This document shows, one piece after another, positions 37,482 through 45,690 of a stretch of 64,000 bases of DNA (position 1 is its first letter; each line of letters starts with the position of its first letter). Position numbers and translations under genes: made by a program. The stretch lies in assembly GCA_963850205.1 (NCBI GenBank), contig CAWKKJ010000008.1:868001-932000 (forward strand), given 5' to 3'. Under the pieces are notes generated by a model. That model ran no database searches. It saw only the letters and a program-made list of their open reading frames with translations, and was not told the DNA's origin. This DNA is from JACVRW01 sp963850205. GTDB taxonomy: Bacteria; Actinomycetota; Thermoleophilia; Solirubrobacterales; Thermoleophilaceae.

Positions 37482-38216
37482 ATGCTCGTCCGCCTCGCAT
37501 CCCAGCTTGCAAGCCGGCTGCGGTCGGAGCCCGCCGCCCGGCCCCGGCTCGTACTCGCCCCGGCAACCGGGGGGATGCTCCCTCTCGTACCCCCTCGCGA
37601 TATGGCTACGTCCGTTCTCGCACTGCCGATGGCGGAACGTGGCCGGTCGCTGTTGCGCCGGCCCGGAGGCGGGAACCGCCCGGGCCGGGGCTTCGTGGGC
37701 GCCCTCAAGCGCCGTGACCGCTCCTCTCTGGAGTCGCTCTATCGCGAATACGCCCCCACCGTGCTCGGATACCTGATCAACACGCTCGGCGACCGGGGCG
37801 CGGCCGAAGACGTCCACCAGCAGGTGTTCCTCGAGGTCTGGCAGCGGGCGCCGAGCTACGACCCCGAACGGGCCAGCCTGCTCACCTGGATCATGACCAT
37901 CGCCCGTAGCCGGGCCATCGACGAGCAGCGCCGCCGGCGGCCCGAGCCTCGGGACCCGGCCGGAGGGCTCGAGCTGGCCGACGTGGAGGACCCGGAGCTG
38001 TCGCCCGACGCGCTCGTCGAGCGCTGGCGGGTGGCCCACCTTCTGTCGCGCCTGCGGCCCGACGAGGCCGAGCTGCTGCGCATGCGCTTCTACGAGGGTC
38101 TCAGCCAGACCGAGATCTCCGAGCGCACCGAGATCCGGCTGGGCACCGTCAAGATGCGAATGGTCGCCGCCCTGCGCCGGCTGCGGGACATGATCGACGA
38201 GGAGGGGGAGTCGTGA
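37482..38216 (+). CDS. ECF RNA polymerase sigma factor
   Basis: Up to 244 aa; conserved sequence begins near residue 70, so later ATGs (37602, 37629) are possible starts. Region 2: SLESLYREYAPTVLGYLINT, DVHQQVFLEVWQRAPSYDPE, SLLTWIMTIARSRAID; region 4: LRPDEAELLRMRFYEGLSQT, TEIRLGTVKMRMVAALRRLR. SigK/SigJ-like ECF. Its stop overlaps the GTG of an RskA-like anti-sigma gene, the standard sigma/anti-sigma arrangement. Likely released by a signal acting on that membrane protein. Confidence 0.9.
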   Translation: MLVRLASQLASRLRSEPAARPRLVLAPATGGMLPLVPPRDMATSVLALPMAERGRSLLRRPGGGNRPGRGFVGALKRRDRSSLESLYREYAPTVLGYLINTLGDRGAAEDVHQQVFLEVWQRAPSYDPERASLLTWIMTIARSRAIDEQRRRRPEPRDPAGGLELADVEDPELSPDALVERWRVAHLLSRLRPDEAELLRMRFYEGLSQTEISERTEIRLGTVKMRMVAALRRLRDMIDEEGES

Positions 38217-38785
38217 GCGAGCAGTCGCTCGACGACCTGGCCCGCCGCCTCGAGCAGCTTCCGCGCGAGGCCTGGGACCGGCCCGAGCCTCCGCCGGCCC
38301 CGTGGCCGGCGGAGGAGCGGCCGGCGCGCCGGCGCGGCTTCCTCCTGCGGCCGGTGGCCGCCGTGGCCGCCTCGGTGGTCCTGCTGGCCGCCGGCGTGGC
38401 CGGCGGTCTGCTCCTGGGCGGCGGCGAGGACGATGGAGACGCGCCGGCCGGCGTGAAGGTGGCCCTCGGGCCCGTCGACGGCCGCGGTGCAGGAGCAACC
38501 GGCGAGGTGAGCCTGGAGGGCGCCGGCGGTGGGACGGCCGACGTGCGCGTGACTGGCCTCAAGCCCAGCGACGCGGGCAGCTTCTACGAGCTCTGGCTGA
38601 TCGGCGACGAAGGCGAGCTCGTCTCGCTCGGCTCCTTCAGGGTGCCCCGCTCCGGGGTGGCCGAGCTGAGCGTGCCGCTGCCCGTCGACCCCGAGCGCTT
38701 CCGCTTCGTCGATGTGTCCCGCGAGCCGGACGACGGCGACCCGTCGCACTCCAAGATCTCGGTGCTGCGCGGGCCTACTGCTTAG
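38213..38785 (+). CDS. RskA-like membrane anti-sigma factor
   Basis: 190 aa, GTG overlapping the sigma stop. Short cytoplasmic N-terminus (about 45 residues, LDDLARRLEQLPREAWDRPE), one membrane segment (about 47-69, PVAAVAASVVLLAAGVAGGL), then an extracytoplasmic RskA-type domain ending in FYELWLIGDEGELVSLGSF and RFVDVSREPDDGDPSHS. The N-terminal part lacks the zinc HxxxCxxC motif, as in RskA-type anti-sigma factors with short cytosolic ends. Binds and inhibits the sigma factor encoded just upstream (inference from operon). Confidence 0.85.
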   Translation: MSEQSLDDLARRLEQLPREAWDRPEPPPAPWPAEERPARRRGFLLRPVAAVAASVVLLAAGVAGGLLLGGGEDDGDAPAGVKVALGPVDGRGAGATGEVSLEGAGGGTADVRVTGLKPSDAGSFYELWLIGDEGELVSLGSFRVPRSGVAELSVPLPVDPERFRFVDVSREPDDGDPSHSKISVLRGPTA

Positions 38786-39636
38786 GGATAGTCGTAGCGA
38801 CGCGGGTTGTAGCCGCGCCCCCGGTCCGCGCCGCGGCAGCTTCCGCGCCGCGGCGCGTCGTTTCTGAACGGCAGCCGCACGATCATCTGCGCCTCGTTGT
38901 TGTCCTCGTTGGCCTCGTAGACGCCGTTCTCCGGGTCGGCGATGTGCACGTAGGCGAAACAGCCGCGCAGGCCGGTCACGTCGATCCACTGCTCCGGGTA
39001 GGAGGGGGGATACACGTCGGCCCAGCCGATCGAGGTGCCCAGCGCGACCCGCTTTCTGTTGGGATCGGTGTTGCAGGCCGGATACACCCGCCGCCTGGGC
39101 GACCCCGCCAGCCCGGCGCGGGTGTGGGTCAGGTCGCGTAGGCAGTAGGCCACCTTCGGGCCGGTGCGCACGCGCCTGACCCGGCGGCCCCTGCCGTCGA
39201 CCCGCCAGAGCTCGAACCGGGCGGCGTCACGGAACTTCCACCAGTAGCGCTGCTGGTGGGCGTACTTGAACTGCAGGCGGGCGCCGGTGTTCACGTCGAT
39301 CCGCCCGCCGTTCCTTGCGTAGATGCGCTGGTAGGCGCGCATGAACAGCGAGCTGGTGCGCACCCCCCGCAGCTCCGCCGGGCCCGACCCCACGCTGTCG
39401 ATCACGTTGCCGGCGCGCAGGAGCGTGCGTCCTCGCTGGGAGCGGCGGTCGGTCTCGAGGCCGTACGGCCGCCGCATCACCAGGTCGGGGCAGCGCAGCT
39501 GCTGCGCCTCGAGCGCGATGCAGGGGTTCGCGTCGATCTGCACCCGCCCCGCGGGAGCGCCGGGCTGGGCCTCGGCCAGCGCCGTCGCGGCGAGGGCCGC
39601 CGCGGCGGTGAGCAGGGTTGTCCGCACGGCACGCAC
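38782..39636 (-). CDS. Secreted lysyl-oxidase-family protein, copper ligands altered
   Basis: 284 aa with signal peptide (LLTAAAALAATALAEA). Matches bacterial lysyl-oxidase-like proteins: LRCPDLVMRRPYGLE, FELWRVDGRGRRV, YCLRDLTHT, IGWADVYPPSYPEQWIDVTG and IADPENGVYEANEDNNEAQM. The usual copper site HxHxH just before F..YELR reads QRYWWKFRDAARFELW, so the histidines are missing. Enzymatic oxidation of lysine is therefore unlikely; a structural or binding role is possible. Convergent with the anti-sigma gene (4-bp overlap). Confidence 0.82.
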   Translation of the reverse strand: MRAVRTTLLTAAAALAATALAEAQPGAPAGRVQIDANPCIALEAQQLRCPDLVMRRPYGLETDRRSQRGRTLLRAGNVIDSVGSGPAELRGVRTSSLFMRAYQRIYARNGGRIDVNTGARLQFKYAHQQRYWWKFRDAARFELWRVDGRGRRVRRVRTGPKVAYCLRDLTHTRAGLAGSPRRRVYPACNTDPNRKRVALGTSIGWADVYPPSYPEQWIDVTGLRGCFAYVHIADPENGVYEANEDNNEAQMIVRLPFRNDAPRRGSCRGADRGRGYNPRRYDYP

Positions 39637-39668
39637 CCGAGAAAGTTGTAGCGGGTAGGTTCGACGGC

Positions 39669-40595
39669 ATGCGAATCCTCTCCATCGACGGGGGCGGCAT
39701 CCGCGGGATCATCCCCGCGCTGGTGCTGACCGAATTGGAGCGCCGCAGCGAGCGTCCGGTCTTCGAGCTGTTCGACCTCATCGCCGGCACCTCCACCGGT
39801 GGGATTCTGGCCTGCGCGCTCTGCGCGCCGGACTCGTTGCCCGCGGCGCAGCTCGTGTCGCTGTACGACGAGGAGGGGCCCGAGATCTTCTCGCGCTCCG
39901 CCCTACAGCGGGTCCGCAGCGGCGAGGGCCTGCTGGACGAGAAGTATGACTCGGAGGCCCTCGACAAGGCGCTCGAGCGGTTTCTCTCCAGGAAGCGCCT
40001 GAGCGAGTCCCGCCCCGACCTGATCGTGCCCGCGTACGACACCGCCGATCCGGGGCCCTACTTCTTCAAGTCGGTCAAGGCACGGCAGAGCGAGGAGGAC
40101 GACTTTCCGCTGTCGGTCGTGGCCCGGGCCACCTCCGCCGCGCCGACCTACTTCGAGGCGTCCGCGGTGGGCTCGCGCGCGCTCATCGACGGCGGCGTGT
40201 TCGCGATCAACCCCGCGATGTCGGCGTTCGCCGAGGTCTTCCGTCGCCAGCCGGGCCTGCGGGAAGAGGCGAGCCCCGAGATCGTGCTGCTCTCGCTCGG
40301 CACCGGCCAGCGAACGCGCCGGCGGACCTACGGCGACATCAAGGACTGGGGCCTCGTCGAGTGGGCCCGCCCGATCCTGGACGTGGTGTTCGACGGCGTC
40401 TCGGACGCCGTGCACTACCAGCTCCTGCACGTGCTGGGCGAGGAGCGCTACTGGCGCCTGCAGGTAGAGCTGACCGAGGCCAGCGACGACCTGGACGACG
40501 CGAGCGAGGAGAACCTGCGGCTGCTGCGCCGCCAGGCGGAGCAGCTGATCGAGAGCTCGAGCGACCGGCTCGACGCCCTGATCGCCCGCCTCTAA
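39669..40595 (+). CDS. Patatin-like phospholipase
   Basis: 308 aa from ATG 39669, 7 nt after TAGGTT. Ser-Asp dyad phospholipase: oxyanion loop DGGGIRG, nucleophile GTSTG (S42), dyad Asp in LIDGGVFA. CapV/patatin-like length with a helical C-terminus (EENLRLLRRQAEQLIESSSD). Hydrolyses acyl esters of phospholipids. No signalling cyclase or defence partner lies beside it. Confidence 0.93.
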   Translation: MRILSIDGGGIRGIIPALVLTELERRSERPVFELFDLIAGTSTGGILACALCAPDSLPAAQLVSLYDEEGPEIFSRSALQRVRSGEGLLDEKYDSEALDKALERFLSRKRLSESRPDLIVPAYDTADPGPYFFKSVKARQSEEDDFPLSVVARATSAAPTYFEASAVGSRALIDGGVFAINPAMSAFAEVFRRQPGLREEASPEIVLLSLGTGQRTRRRTYGDIKDWGLVEWARPILDVVFDGVSDAVHYQLLHVLGEERYWRLQVELTEASDDLDDASEENLRLLRRQAEQLIESSSDRLDALIARL

Positions 40596-40601
40596 GAGCT
40601 G

Positions 40602-40619
40602 GCGCGCGTCAGCGCGCGC
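40602..40619. terminator. GC hairpin between convergent genes
   Basis: GCGCGCGTCAGCGCGCGC folds back on itself and lies between the patatin stop (40595) and the protease stop codon (40609-40611, inside the hairpin). It may terminate both transcripts. No U-tract. Confidence 0.35.
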
Positions 40620-41814
40620 AGGGGCCGGTGGCCACGGGGCCGCCCGCCTGCCGGAGCGCCCGGCGGACGATCGAGTCAGGCACGCCGAAGCCGCTGCGGC
40701 CGTCGTCCGACACCGATGCCGCGAAGATTGTCGTGACCACCCGGCCCGCGCCGTCCACGACCGGGCCGCCGGAGTTGCCGGATCGCACCCGCCCGCGCAG
40801 CGAGGTGATGGGCCGCTGCACGGGACCGCGGCCGTAGGCGTCCTGGGTGATCACGGTGGACGTCCCGCCCAGGCGGCCGGGCCGCACGTCGTAGGGCCCG
40901 TTCTCCGGGAAGCCGAGGATGGCGGCCGAGGTGCCCTCCGGGGCATCCGAGCGCAGCCGCAGCCTGGGCGTGCCCGACAGGCCGGGCACGCGCAGGACGG
41001 CCAGGTCGTTGCGCGCGTCGAACACGACCGCCTGGGCGTCGAGCCGGTCCCCCTCGCCCCGCAGCTGGACGGTGGTGTCGTCCTGGCCGGCGACCACGTG
41101 GGCGTTGGTCACCACCACCCCGTCGCGGGCCACCCAGCCGCTCCCCTGCACGCCGAGCCCGCACGCGGTGCCGAGCACCTTCACCACGCTGCGGCCGGCA
41201 CGGGCGACCTGGGGGTCGCGGGCGATCGCCGAGTCGGGAGGGCCGACGTCGGGGTCGGGACCGGCGATCCGCGGAAAGGGGTCGAAGCGGGCCAGCGCCT
41301 GGAGGACGGGGCCTGACGGCGGCAGCCGGTCGTTGAGCTCCTGCAGGATGGCGGAGCGCTGGATCGGCTCGCGCAGCTCCGTCGCCCCCGGCGTCTGCAG
41401 CGCCACCGCCCCGCCAATCCAGGCGAGGCACAGGCCCAGGCAGGCCAGGAGCGCCGCGCCCCCCACACCGTCAAGCACGCCGAGGCGCCCGCCCAGGCGG
41501 CGGCGCAGGTGAAAGCCCAGCAGCTCGAGCACCGAGGCCAGCAGGCCGCCGATGAGCAGAGCGCCCACCAGCGCCGTGAGAGGCGCGTACGGGGAGCGCG
41601 AGCCCTCGTCGAGCAGCTCCGGTCCGAGGCGGGAGCCCAGGACCGCGCCAACGGCGAAGCCGGCGAGCGACAGCGCTCCCACGATGAGGCCCTGGCCGTA
41701 ACCCCACAGGGCCATGAGCACCGTAAAACCCACGATGATCCAATCGAGCGGCGTCACGGGCCCGAGGCAGCGTAGCGGCGGGCGCTTGGAGGTCGTCCGG
41801 GCGCTGGCTACCAT
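40609..41814 (-). CDS. MarP-like membrane serine protease
   Basis: 401 aa. N-terminal CvpA-like domain with four membrane segments (LDWIIVGFTVLMALWGYGQG onward, to about 140), then an extracytoplasmic trypsin-like protease with H239 (TNAHVV), D270 (ARNDLAVL) and S348 (SGNSGGP). Cysteines C218 and C399 are 181 residues apart, the same spacing I recall for the regulatory disulfide of mycobacterial MarP (C214/C395). MarP-type proteases act in envelope stress and acid resistance. Divergent from the PBP gene, which fits a cell-wall role. Confidence 0.92.
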   Translation of the reverse strand: MVASARTTSKRPPLRCLGPVTPLDWIIVGFTVLMALWGYGQGLIVGALSLAGFAVGAVLGSRLGPELLDEGSRSPYAPLTALVGALLIGGLLASVLELLGFHLRRRLGGRLGVLDGVGGAALLACLGLCLAWIGGAVALQTPGATELREPIQRSAILQELNDRLPPSGPVLQALARFDPFPRIAGPDPDVGPPDSAIARDPQVARAGRSVVKVLGTACGLGVQGSGWVARDGVVVTNAHVVAGQDDTTVQLRGEGDRLDAQAVVFDARNDLAVLRVPGLSGTPRLRLRSDAPEGTSAAILGFPENGPYDVRPGRLGGTSTVITQDAYGRGPVQRPITSLRGRVRSGNSGGPVVDGAGRVVTTIFAASVSDDGRSGFGVPDSIVRRALRQAGGPVATGPCAR

Positions 41815-41841
41815 CGCTCCGGGTCCTGCCGTGAGTCAGCC

Positions 41842-43524
41842 GTGAGTCAGCTCACCTCCGAACGCCGCAGGCGCCTGACCCACCGTGCCCTGCCCGCCGT
41901 GGGCGGGCTCGCCGTCGTGGCCCTGGCCGCCGGGGCGCTGGTCGGCTCGCGGGTCGTCAGCGCCGGCGAGGCCACCGCCGAGGCCTTCACCGCCGCATGG
42001 GTGCGGGGCGACGAGCGTGCGATGTACCGGCTCGTCGACGCGCGCACCCGCTCGTCGTGGCCGTTCGAGCGCTTCGAGCGGGCCTACGCCCGGGCCGCGG
42101 GCACCGCGACCCTGGCGGCCCTCGCGGCCGAGGACCCGGCCGGCACCCGCGGGGGCTCCGTGGTGGTGCCGATGACGCTGCGTACCCGCGTCTTCGGCCG
42201 CCTGCGCGGGGACCTGCTCGTGCCGGTCGAGGAAGAACGGGTGGTCTGGAAGCCGCGGCTGGTCTTTCCCGAGCTGCGCGAGGGCGAGCGCCTGGTTCGT
42301 AGGAGCAGGCCGGCCGAGCGGGCCACCCTGCTGTCCCGAAACCGCAAGGTGCTGGCCGAGGGGCCGGCCGACGCCCGCAGCTCTCCGCTGGTGGGGATCG
42401 CCGACTCGATCGCCGGGAGCATGGAGCCCGAGGAGACGCGCGAGGAGCGGGCCGCCCTCTATGCGCGCGGCTTTCCCGGTGACTGGCCCGTGGGCCAGAG
42501 CGGTCTCGAGGAGGCCTTCGAGGACCGGCTGGCCGGGCGGCCCGGTGGGGAGCTCGTGGCCGGGCGGCGCGTCCTGGCCCGCGCGCGGCCCCGCCGCGCG
42601 CCGCCGGTGCGCACGAGCATCGACACCCGCATCCAGGAGGCCGCGGTGGTGGCACTGGCCGGGCGCTTCGGCGGCATCGCAGCGCTCGACCCCGAGAACG
42701 GCGAGATCCGCGCGCTGGCGGGCGTCGCCTTCTCCGCCCCGCAGCCGCCGGGCTCGACCTTCAAGATCGTGACCACCACCGCCGCCCTCGAGGACGGCCT
42801 CGTCAAGACGAGCGACGAGTTCCCGGTCGAGACGGCCGCGATCATCGACGGCGTCCAGCTCGACAACGCCAACGGCGAATCCTGCGGGGGCAACTTCCGC
42901 GAGAGCTTCGCCCACTCCTGCAACTCGGTGTTCGCCCCGCTCGGGGTCGAGGTGGGCGCCGAGCGGCTGGTGGAGACGGCCGAGCGGTACGGCTGGAACG
43001 CGAAGCCCACGATCCCGGGCGAGGTGGCGAGCACCTTGCCGCCGGCCGCCGACATCAAGACCCCGCTCGACGTCGGCTCGACAGCGATCGGCCAGGGCCG
43101 GCTGCTGGCCACGCCGCTGCGGCTGGCGTCGGTGGCGCAGGTGATCGCGGCCGACGGAGCGCTATACGAGCCCACGCTGGCGGCCGGTGAGGAGACCAAC
43201 CCGGTGCGCGTGACCTCACCCAAGGTGGCCCGCACGATCGGCTCGCTGATGGTCGACGTCGTGGCCTACGGCACCGGCACGGCGTCGGCGATCACCGGCG
43301 TGAAGGTGGCGGGCAAGACGGGTACCGCCGAGCTCGAGGACACCCGCGGTCCGGAGGCCGGCGCCGTGACCGACGGATCCAACACCGACGCCTGGTTCAC
43401 CGCGTTCGCCCCGCTGCGCCGCCCGCGCATCGCGGTGGGCGTCATGTTCGTGCGGGCCGGGTCGGGCGGCGGCACGGCGGCGCCGGCCGCCCGGGTGGTG
43501 CTGGAGGAGGGCCTGAAGCGTTAA
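41842..43524 (+). CDS. Penicillin-binding protein (transpeptidase) with NTF2-like MecA-N domain
   Basis: 560 aa, GTG start. One N-terminal membrane anchor (AVGGLAVVALAAGALVGSRVV), an NTF2-like MecA_N domain (about 40-140), a dimerisation-like domain, and a transpeptidase domain with SxxK PPGSTFK (S305, K308), SxN SCN (S359-N361) and KTG GKTGTAEL (K492-G494). Crosslinks peptidoglycan in the periplasmic space. Actinobacterial class B-like PBP (PbpA family relative). Its last 4 bp overlap the convergent lipoprotein gene. Confidence 0.93.
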   Translation: MSQLTSERRRRLTHRALPAVGGLAVVALAAGALVGSRVVSAGEATAEAFTAAWVRGDERAMYRLVDARTRSSWPFERFERAYARAAGTATLAALAAEDPAGTRGGSVVVPMTLRTRVFGRLRGDLLVPVEEERVVWKPRLVFPELREGERLVRRSRPAERATLLSRNRKVLAEGPADARSSPLVGIADSIAGSMEPEETREERAALYARGFPGDWPVGQSGLEEAFEDRLAGRPGGELVAGRRVLARARPRRAPPVRTSIDTRIQEAAVVALAGRFGGIAALDPENGEIRALAGVAFSAPQPPGSTFKIVTTTAALEDGLVKTSDEFPVETAAIIDGVQLDNANGESCGGNFRESFAHSCNSVFAPLGVEVGAERLVETAERYGWNAKPTIPGEVASTLPPAADIKTPLDVGSTAIGQGRLLATPLRLASVAQVIAADGALYEPTLAAGEETNPVRVTSPKVARTIGSLMVDVVAYGTGTASAITGVKVAGKTGTAELEDTRGPEAGAVTDGSNTDAWFTAFAPLRRPRIAVGVMFVRAGSGGGTAAPAARVVLEEGLKR

Positions 43525-44069
43525 ATATCGAGCTCGAAGGTCAGGGTCTCCTCCTCACCTTCGATCTCGAGCTCGAGCGGCCGGAACTCGGTGTTCGCGA
43601 GCGGCAGCCGGAACAGCAGCATCGTGCCCGCGCTCGGGCCGAGCTGGGCGACGCTGCCGGCCTCCGGGATGCACTCCTTGGGGTCGAGCACCGCGGGCTC
43701 GTAGAGAAAGTTGTTCTGCTCGAGCTCCACCTCCTCGGGCTCGAACTCGTTGTCCTGGTTGTCCGTGATCAGGAACTCCTCGGCGGTGGGATGGCGCTCG
43801 TCCGAGTTGTTGCAGACCTGCATGAACACGCCGTAGAGCGTCTCGCCCGGACCCGGGTCGGGACCGTCGTAGTAGGCCTCGTCCGGCGTTACCTCCGGGT
43901 TGAGCTGACGGGTGATGAAGACGTTGTAGTCGATGCCGTCGAGCTCGATCGCGAGGCCCTCGCGCGCCGGCTCGTCGAAGCCCGGCTCCTCGTCTCCGCA
44001 GGCGGCCAAGCCGGCCGCCAGGGCGAGCAGGCAGAGCGCGACAGCGAGGCGGCGGAGCGAGAAAACCAT
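43521..44069 (-). CDS. Lipoprotein of unknown function
   Basis: 182 aa. Signal peptide with lipobox LAAGLAAC (cysteine at about 24) followed by GDEEPGF. The mature part is acidic and beta-rich (LAIELDGIDYNVFITRQLNP, LYGVFMQVCNNSDERHPTAE, FLITDNQDNEFEPEEVELEQ), resembling DUF4352-type immunoglobulin-like lipoproteins of Gram-positives. Anchored on the outer face of the membrane. Function unknown. Confidence 0.85.
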   Translation of the reverse strand: MVFSLRRLAVALCLLALAAGLAACGDEEPGFDEPAREGLAIELDGIDYNVFITRQLNPEVTPDEAYYDGPDPGPGETLYGVFMQVCNNSDERHPTAEEFLITDNQDNEFEPEEVELEQNNFLYEPAVLDPKECIPEAGSVAQLGPSAGTMLLFRLPLANTEFRPLELEIEGEEETLTFELDI

Positions 44070-44081
44070 CGGCCGCGGAGT

Positions 44082-44639
44082 CTATTCAGGGCCGGAGCGC
44101 GCCGGATCCATCCCCGTCGCAGCGCCGTACCGAGCGGCGTTGGCCGGGTCGTAGCCGGCGATCGAGGCCCGCTTCAACGGATCCTTGATCGGCTCCTCGA
44201 AGATCCGCCGCAGCCGCTCCAGCGACTTCTTGGTCTTGCGCCGGATCCAGCCCGCCGCTCCGATCTCCTTGAGGCGGTCGATGGGGGTGGCAGGCTCGCT
44301 GTAGGTGGTCAGCTCCACGCGCGTCCTGTCCGCTGCCTCGGACGTGAACTCGTACAGCGCCAGCGAGCGGTTGCGCCCTCGCCGGCCCACCCGCACCTGC
44401 TCGACGATGCGGCGGGGGCGGTCCACCTCCGTCACCGACAGCTCGGCGTACTCCTTGGCCAGCGGGAGCTTCAGCTTGAACCGCGCCGCCGCTCCCAGGC
44501 CCACCGCGTTCACCCGTGCGAGGCGATAGTCGCGCAGGTAGTGGTCCGTGAACGCCGGCCGGGCGGCCAGGTCGCTGACGAAGTCGAACACCTCCTCGCG
44601 AGGGGCCGAGATGACCGTCGAGACCTTGACCTCGCGCAT
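44082..44639 (-). CDS. SRPBCC (START-like) family protein
   Basis: 185 aa from the ATG at 44639 (MREVKVSTVISAPREEVFDF). Polyketide-cyclase/START fold pattern: VISAPREEVFDFVSDLAARP, RFKLKLPLAKEYAELSVTEV, RPRRIVEQVRVGRRGRNRSL, ELTTYSEPATPIDRLKE, then a basic C-terminal helix. Binds hydrophobic ligands or modifies small molecules; ligand unknown. Upstream frame continues but is Arg-rich shadow sequence. Confidence 0.85.
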   Translation of the reverse strand: MREVKVSTVISAPREEVFDFVSDLAARPAFTDHYLRDYRLARVNAVGLGAAARFKLKLPLAKEYAELSVTEVDRPRRIVEQVRVGRRGRNRSLALYEFTSEAADRTRVELTTYSEPATPIDRLKEIGAAGWIRRKTKKSLERLRRIFEEPIKDPLKRASIAGYDPANAARYGAATGMDPARSGPE

Positions 44640-44679
44640 CCGCGAGGAGTCTACGGGCCCGCCGACCTGGGGCTCAGGC

Positions 44680-44922
44680 TCAGGCTGCCCGGCGTGCGAC
44701 GGCGAGCGGTCGCTCGCTCGCGTGGACGCGCTCGCTGCGCACCGCCAGGCGCCGGCCGTCGGGAAGCGCGGCGAAGCAGAGCTCGCAGAGCGTGCGGCCC
44801 GAGTCCAGCTCGTGCATGCGTTCGCCGGCGAGCGGGGTACGCCGGCAGTCCGCACAGCGGTCGCCCGCCGGGGCCAGCCGGCCGATGCTGGTGCGAAGCA
44901 ACATGGCGGCCAGGTCGGGCAT
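44680..44922 (-). CDS. Small zinc-ribbon protein
   Basis: 80 aa starting at ATG 44922. Two CxxC pairs (DRCADCRRTP and TLCELCFAAL) about 23 residues apart make a treble-clef or rubredoxin-like zinc site. Starts MPDLAAMLLRTSIGRLAPAG. No known family; might be a small regulatory or structural protein. Located 40 bp upstream of the SRPBCC gene on the same strand, so possibly cotranscribed. Confidence 0.6.
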   Translation of the reverse strand: MPDLAAMLLRTSIGRLAPAGDRCADCRRTPLAGERMHELDSGRTLCELCFAALPDGRRLAVRSERVHASERPLAVARRAA

Positions 44923-45111
44923 GGTCCTATCGTTCGCGCCCGCCGCGGCGTCTCCTGCCCTCGGCCCCCACGCGGCCGTTGGCGCGTTGAAACTCGTCGC
45001 TGGCGCCCGCGCATCTGGCAGAAAGCATGCAAATAGCGGGCTTTTAACTTGGCCTCGGGCGTTCTCTCGTTACCATCCGCATCACCCCCACCCCGAGGAG
45101 AGACTCAACCG

Positions 45112-45672
45112 ATGGAAGCATTCAGTGCCGGAACCCTTGCGGGTGCCGGCTCGTTTCGGTGTGACTCGTGTGGCTTTGCCGTGGCTCTTCACGAGCTCGA
45201 TCAGGTGCCCTCCTGCCCCGAGTGCGGAGGGCGGCGGTTCCGGCGCTCGTCGCTGTTCGGCGAGCAGATCGCGAAGCCCGACCGCCACGAGGTCGAGGGC
45301 ACGCCCCGCTGGCTGGCGGAGGCCCGAGATGCGCTTGTGCGCCAGGGCGACTACCTGGCCTTCGAGGACGACCGGCGCGTGCGCGTGGTCCCGCTCCAGG
45401 AGGGCTGGACGCGGATCGGGCGCAGCCTGTCTGCACACGTCCGCTTCGACGACCCCACGGTCTCGCGGCGCCATGCGCTGCTCTACCGGGACGAGTCGGG
45501 CGCTCGGGTGCTCGACGACCGCAGCCTGAACGGCGTGTTCAGGAACGGGGAGCGCGTGGAGCTGGCCGAGCTCCAGGACGGCGACGAGATCGAGGTCGGT
45601 CGCTTCCGCCTGTTCTACATGAGCCTGAGCGGCGAGCCGGCCGCCCGCAGCGCCGGCAGCATGTTTGCCTGA
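45112..45672 (+). CDS. Zinc-ribbon plus FHA-domain protein
   Basis: 186 aa; the ATG at 45112 follows GAGGAGAG at good spacing. N-terminal zinc ribbon (FRCDSCGFAV ... PSCPECGGRRF), linker, then a forkhead-associated domain binding phosphothreonine: TRIGRSLSAHVRFDDPTVSR, RHALLYRD, SLNGVFRNGERV, LQDGDEIEVGRFRLFY. Likely a partner of Ser/Thr kinases, comparable to other actinobacterial FHA proteins. A TTACCAT -10-like box lies about 40 nt upstream. Confidence 0.92.
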   Translation: MEAFSAGTLAGAGSFRCDSCGFAVALHELDQVPSCPECGGRRFRRSSLFGEQIAKPDRHEVEGTPRWLAEARDALVRQGDYLAFEDDRRVRVVPLQEGWTRIGRSLSAHVRFDDPTVSRRHALLYRDESGARVLDDRSLNGVFRNGERVELAELQDGDEIEVGRFRLFYMSLSGEPAARSAGSMFA

Positions 45673-45690
45673 GCGGACGGCCGTCCGGCT

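Noticed and set aside
39669..40595. Patatin as a CBASS effector (CapV)
   Set aside because: The GTSTG/DGG patatin core fits, but neighbours are a lysyl-oxidase-like gene and a MarP-like protease; no CD-NTase, Cap2/Cap3 or other defence gene is nearby.
41831..41850. Tandem GTGAGTCAGCC / GTGAGTCAG at the PBP start
   Set aside because: An 11-bp partial duplication giving two GTG triplets, but they are out of frame with each other and there is no third copy; probably a trivial duplication.
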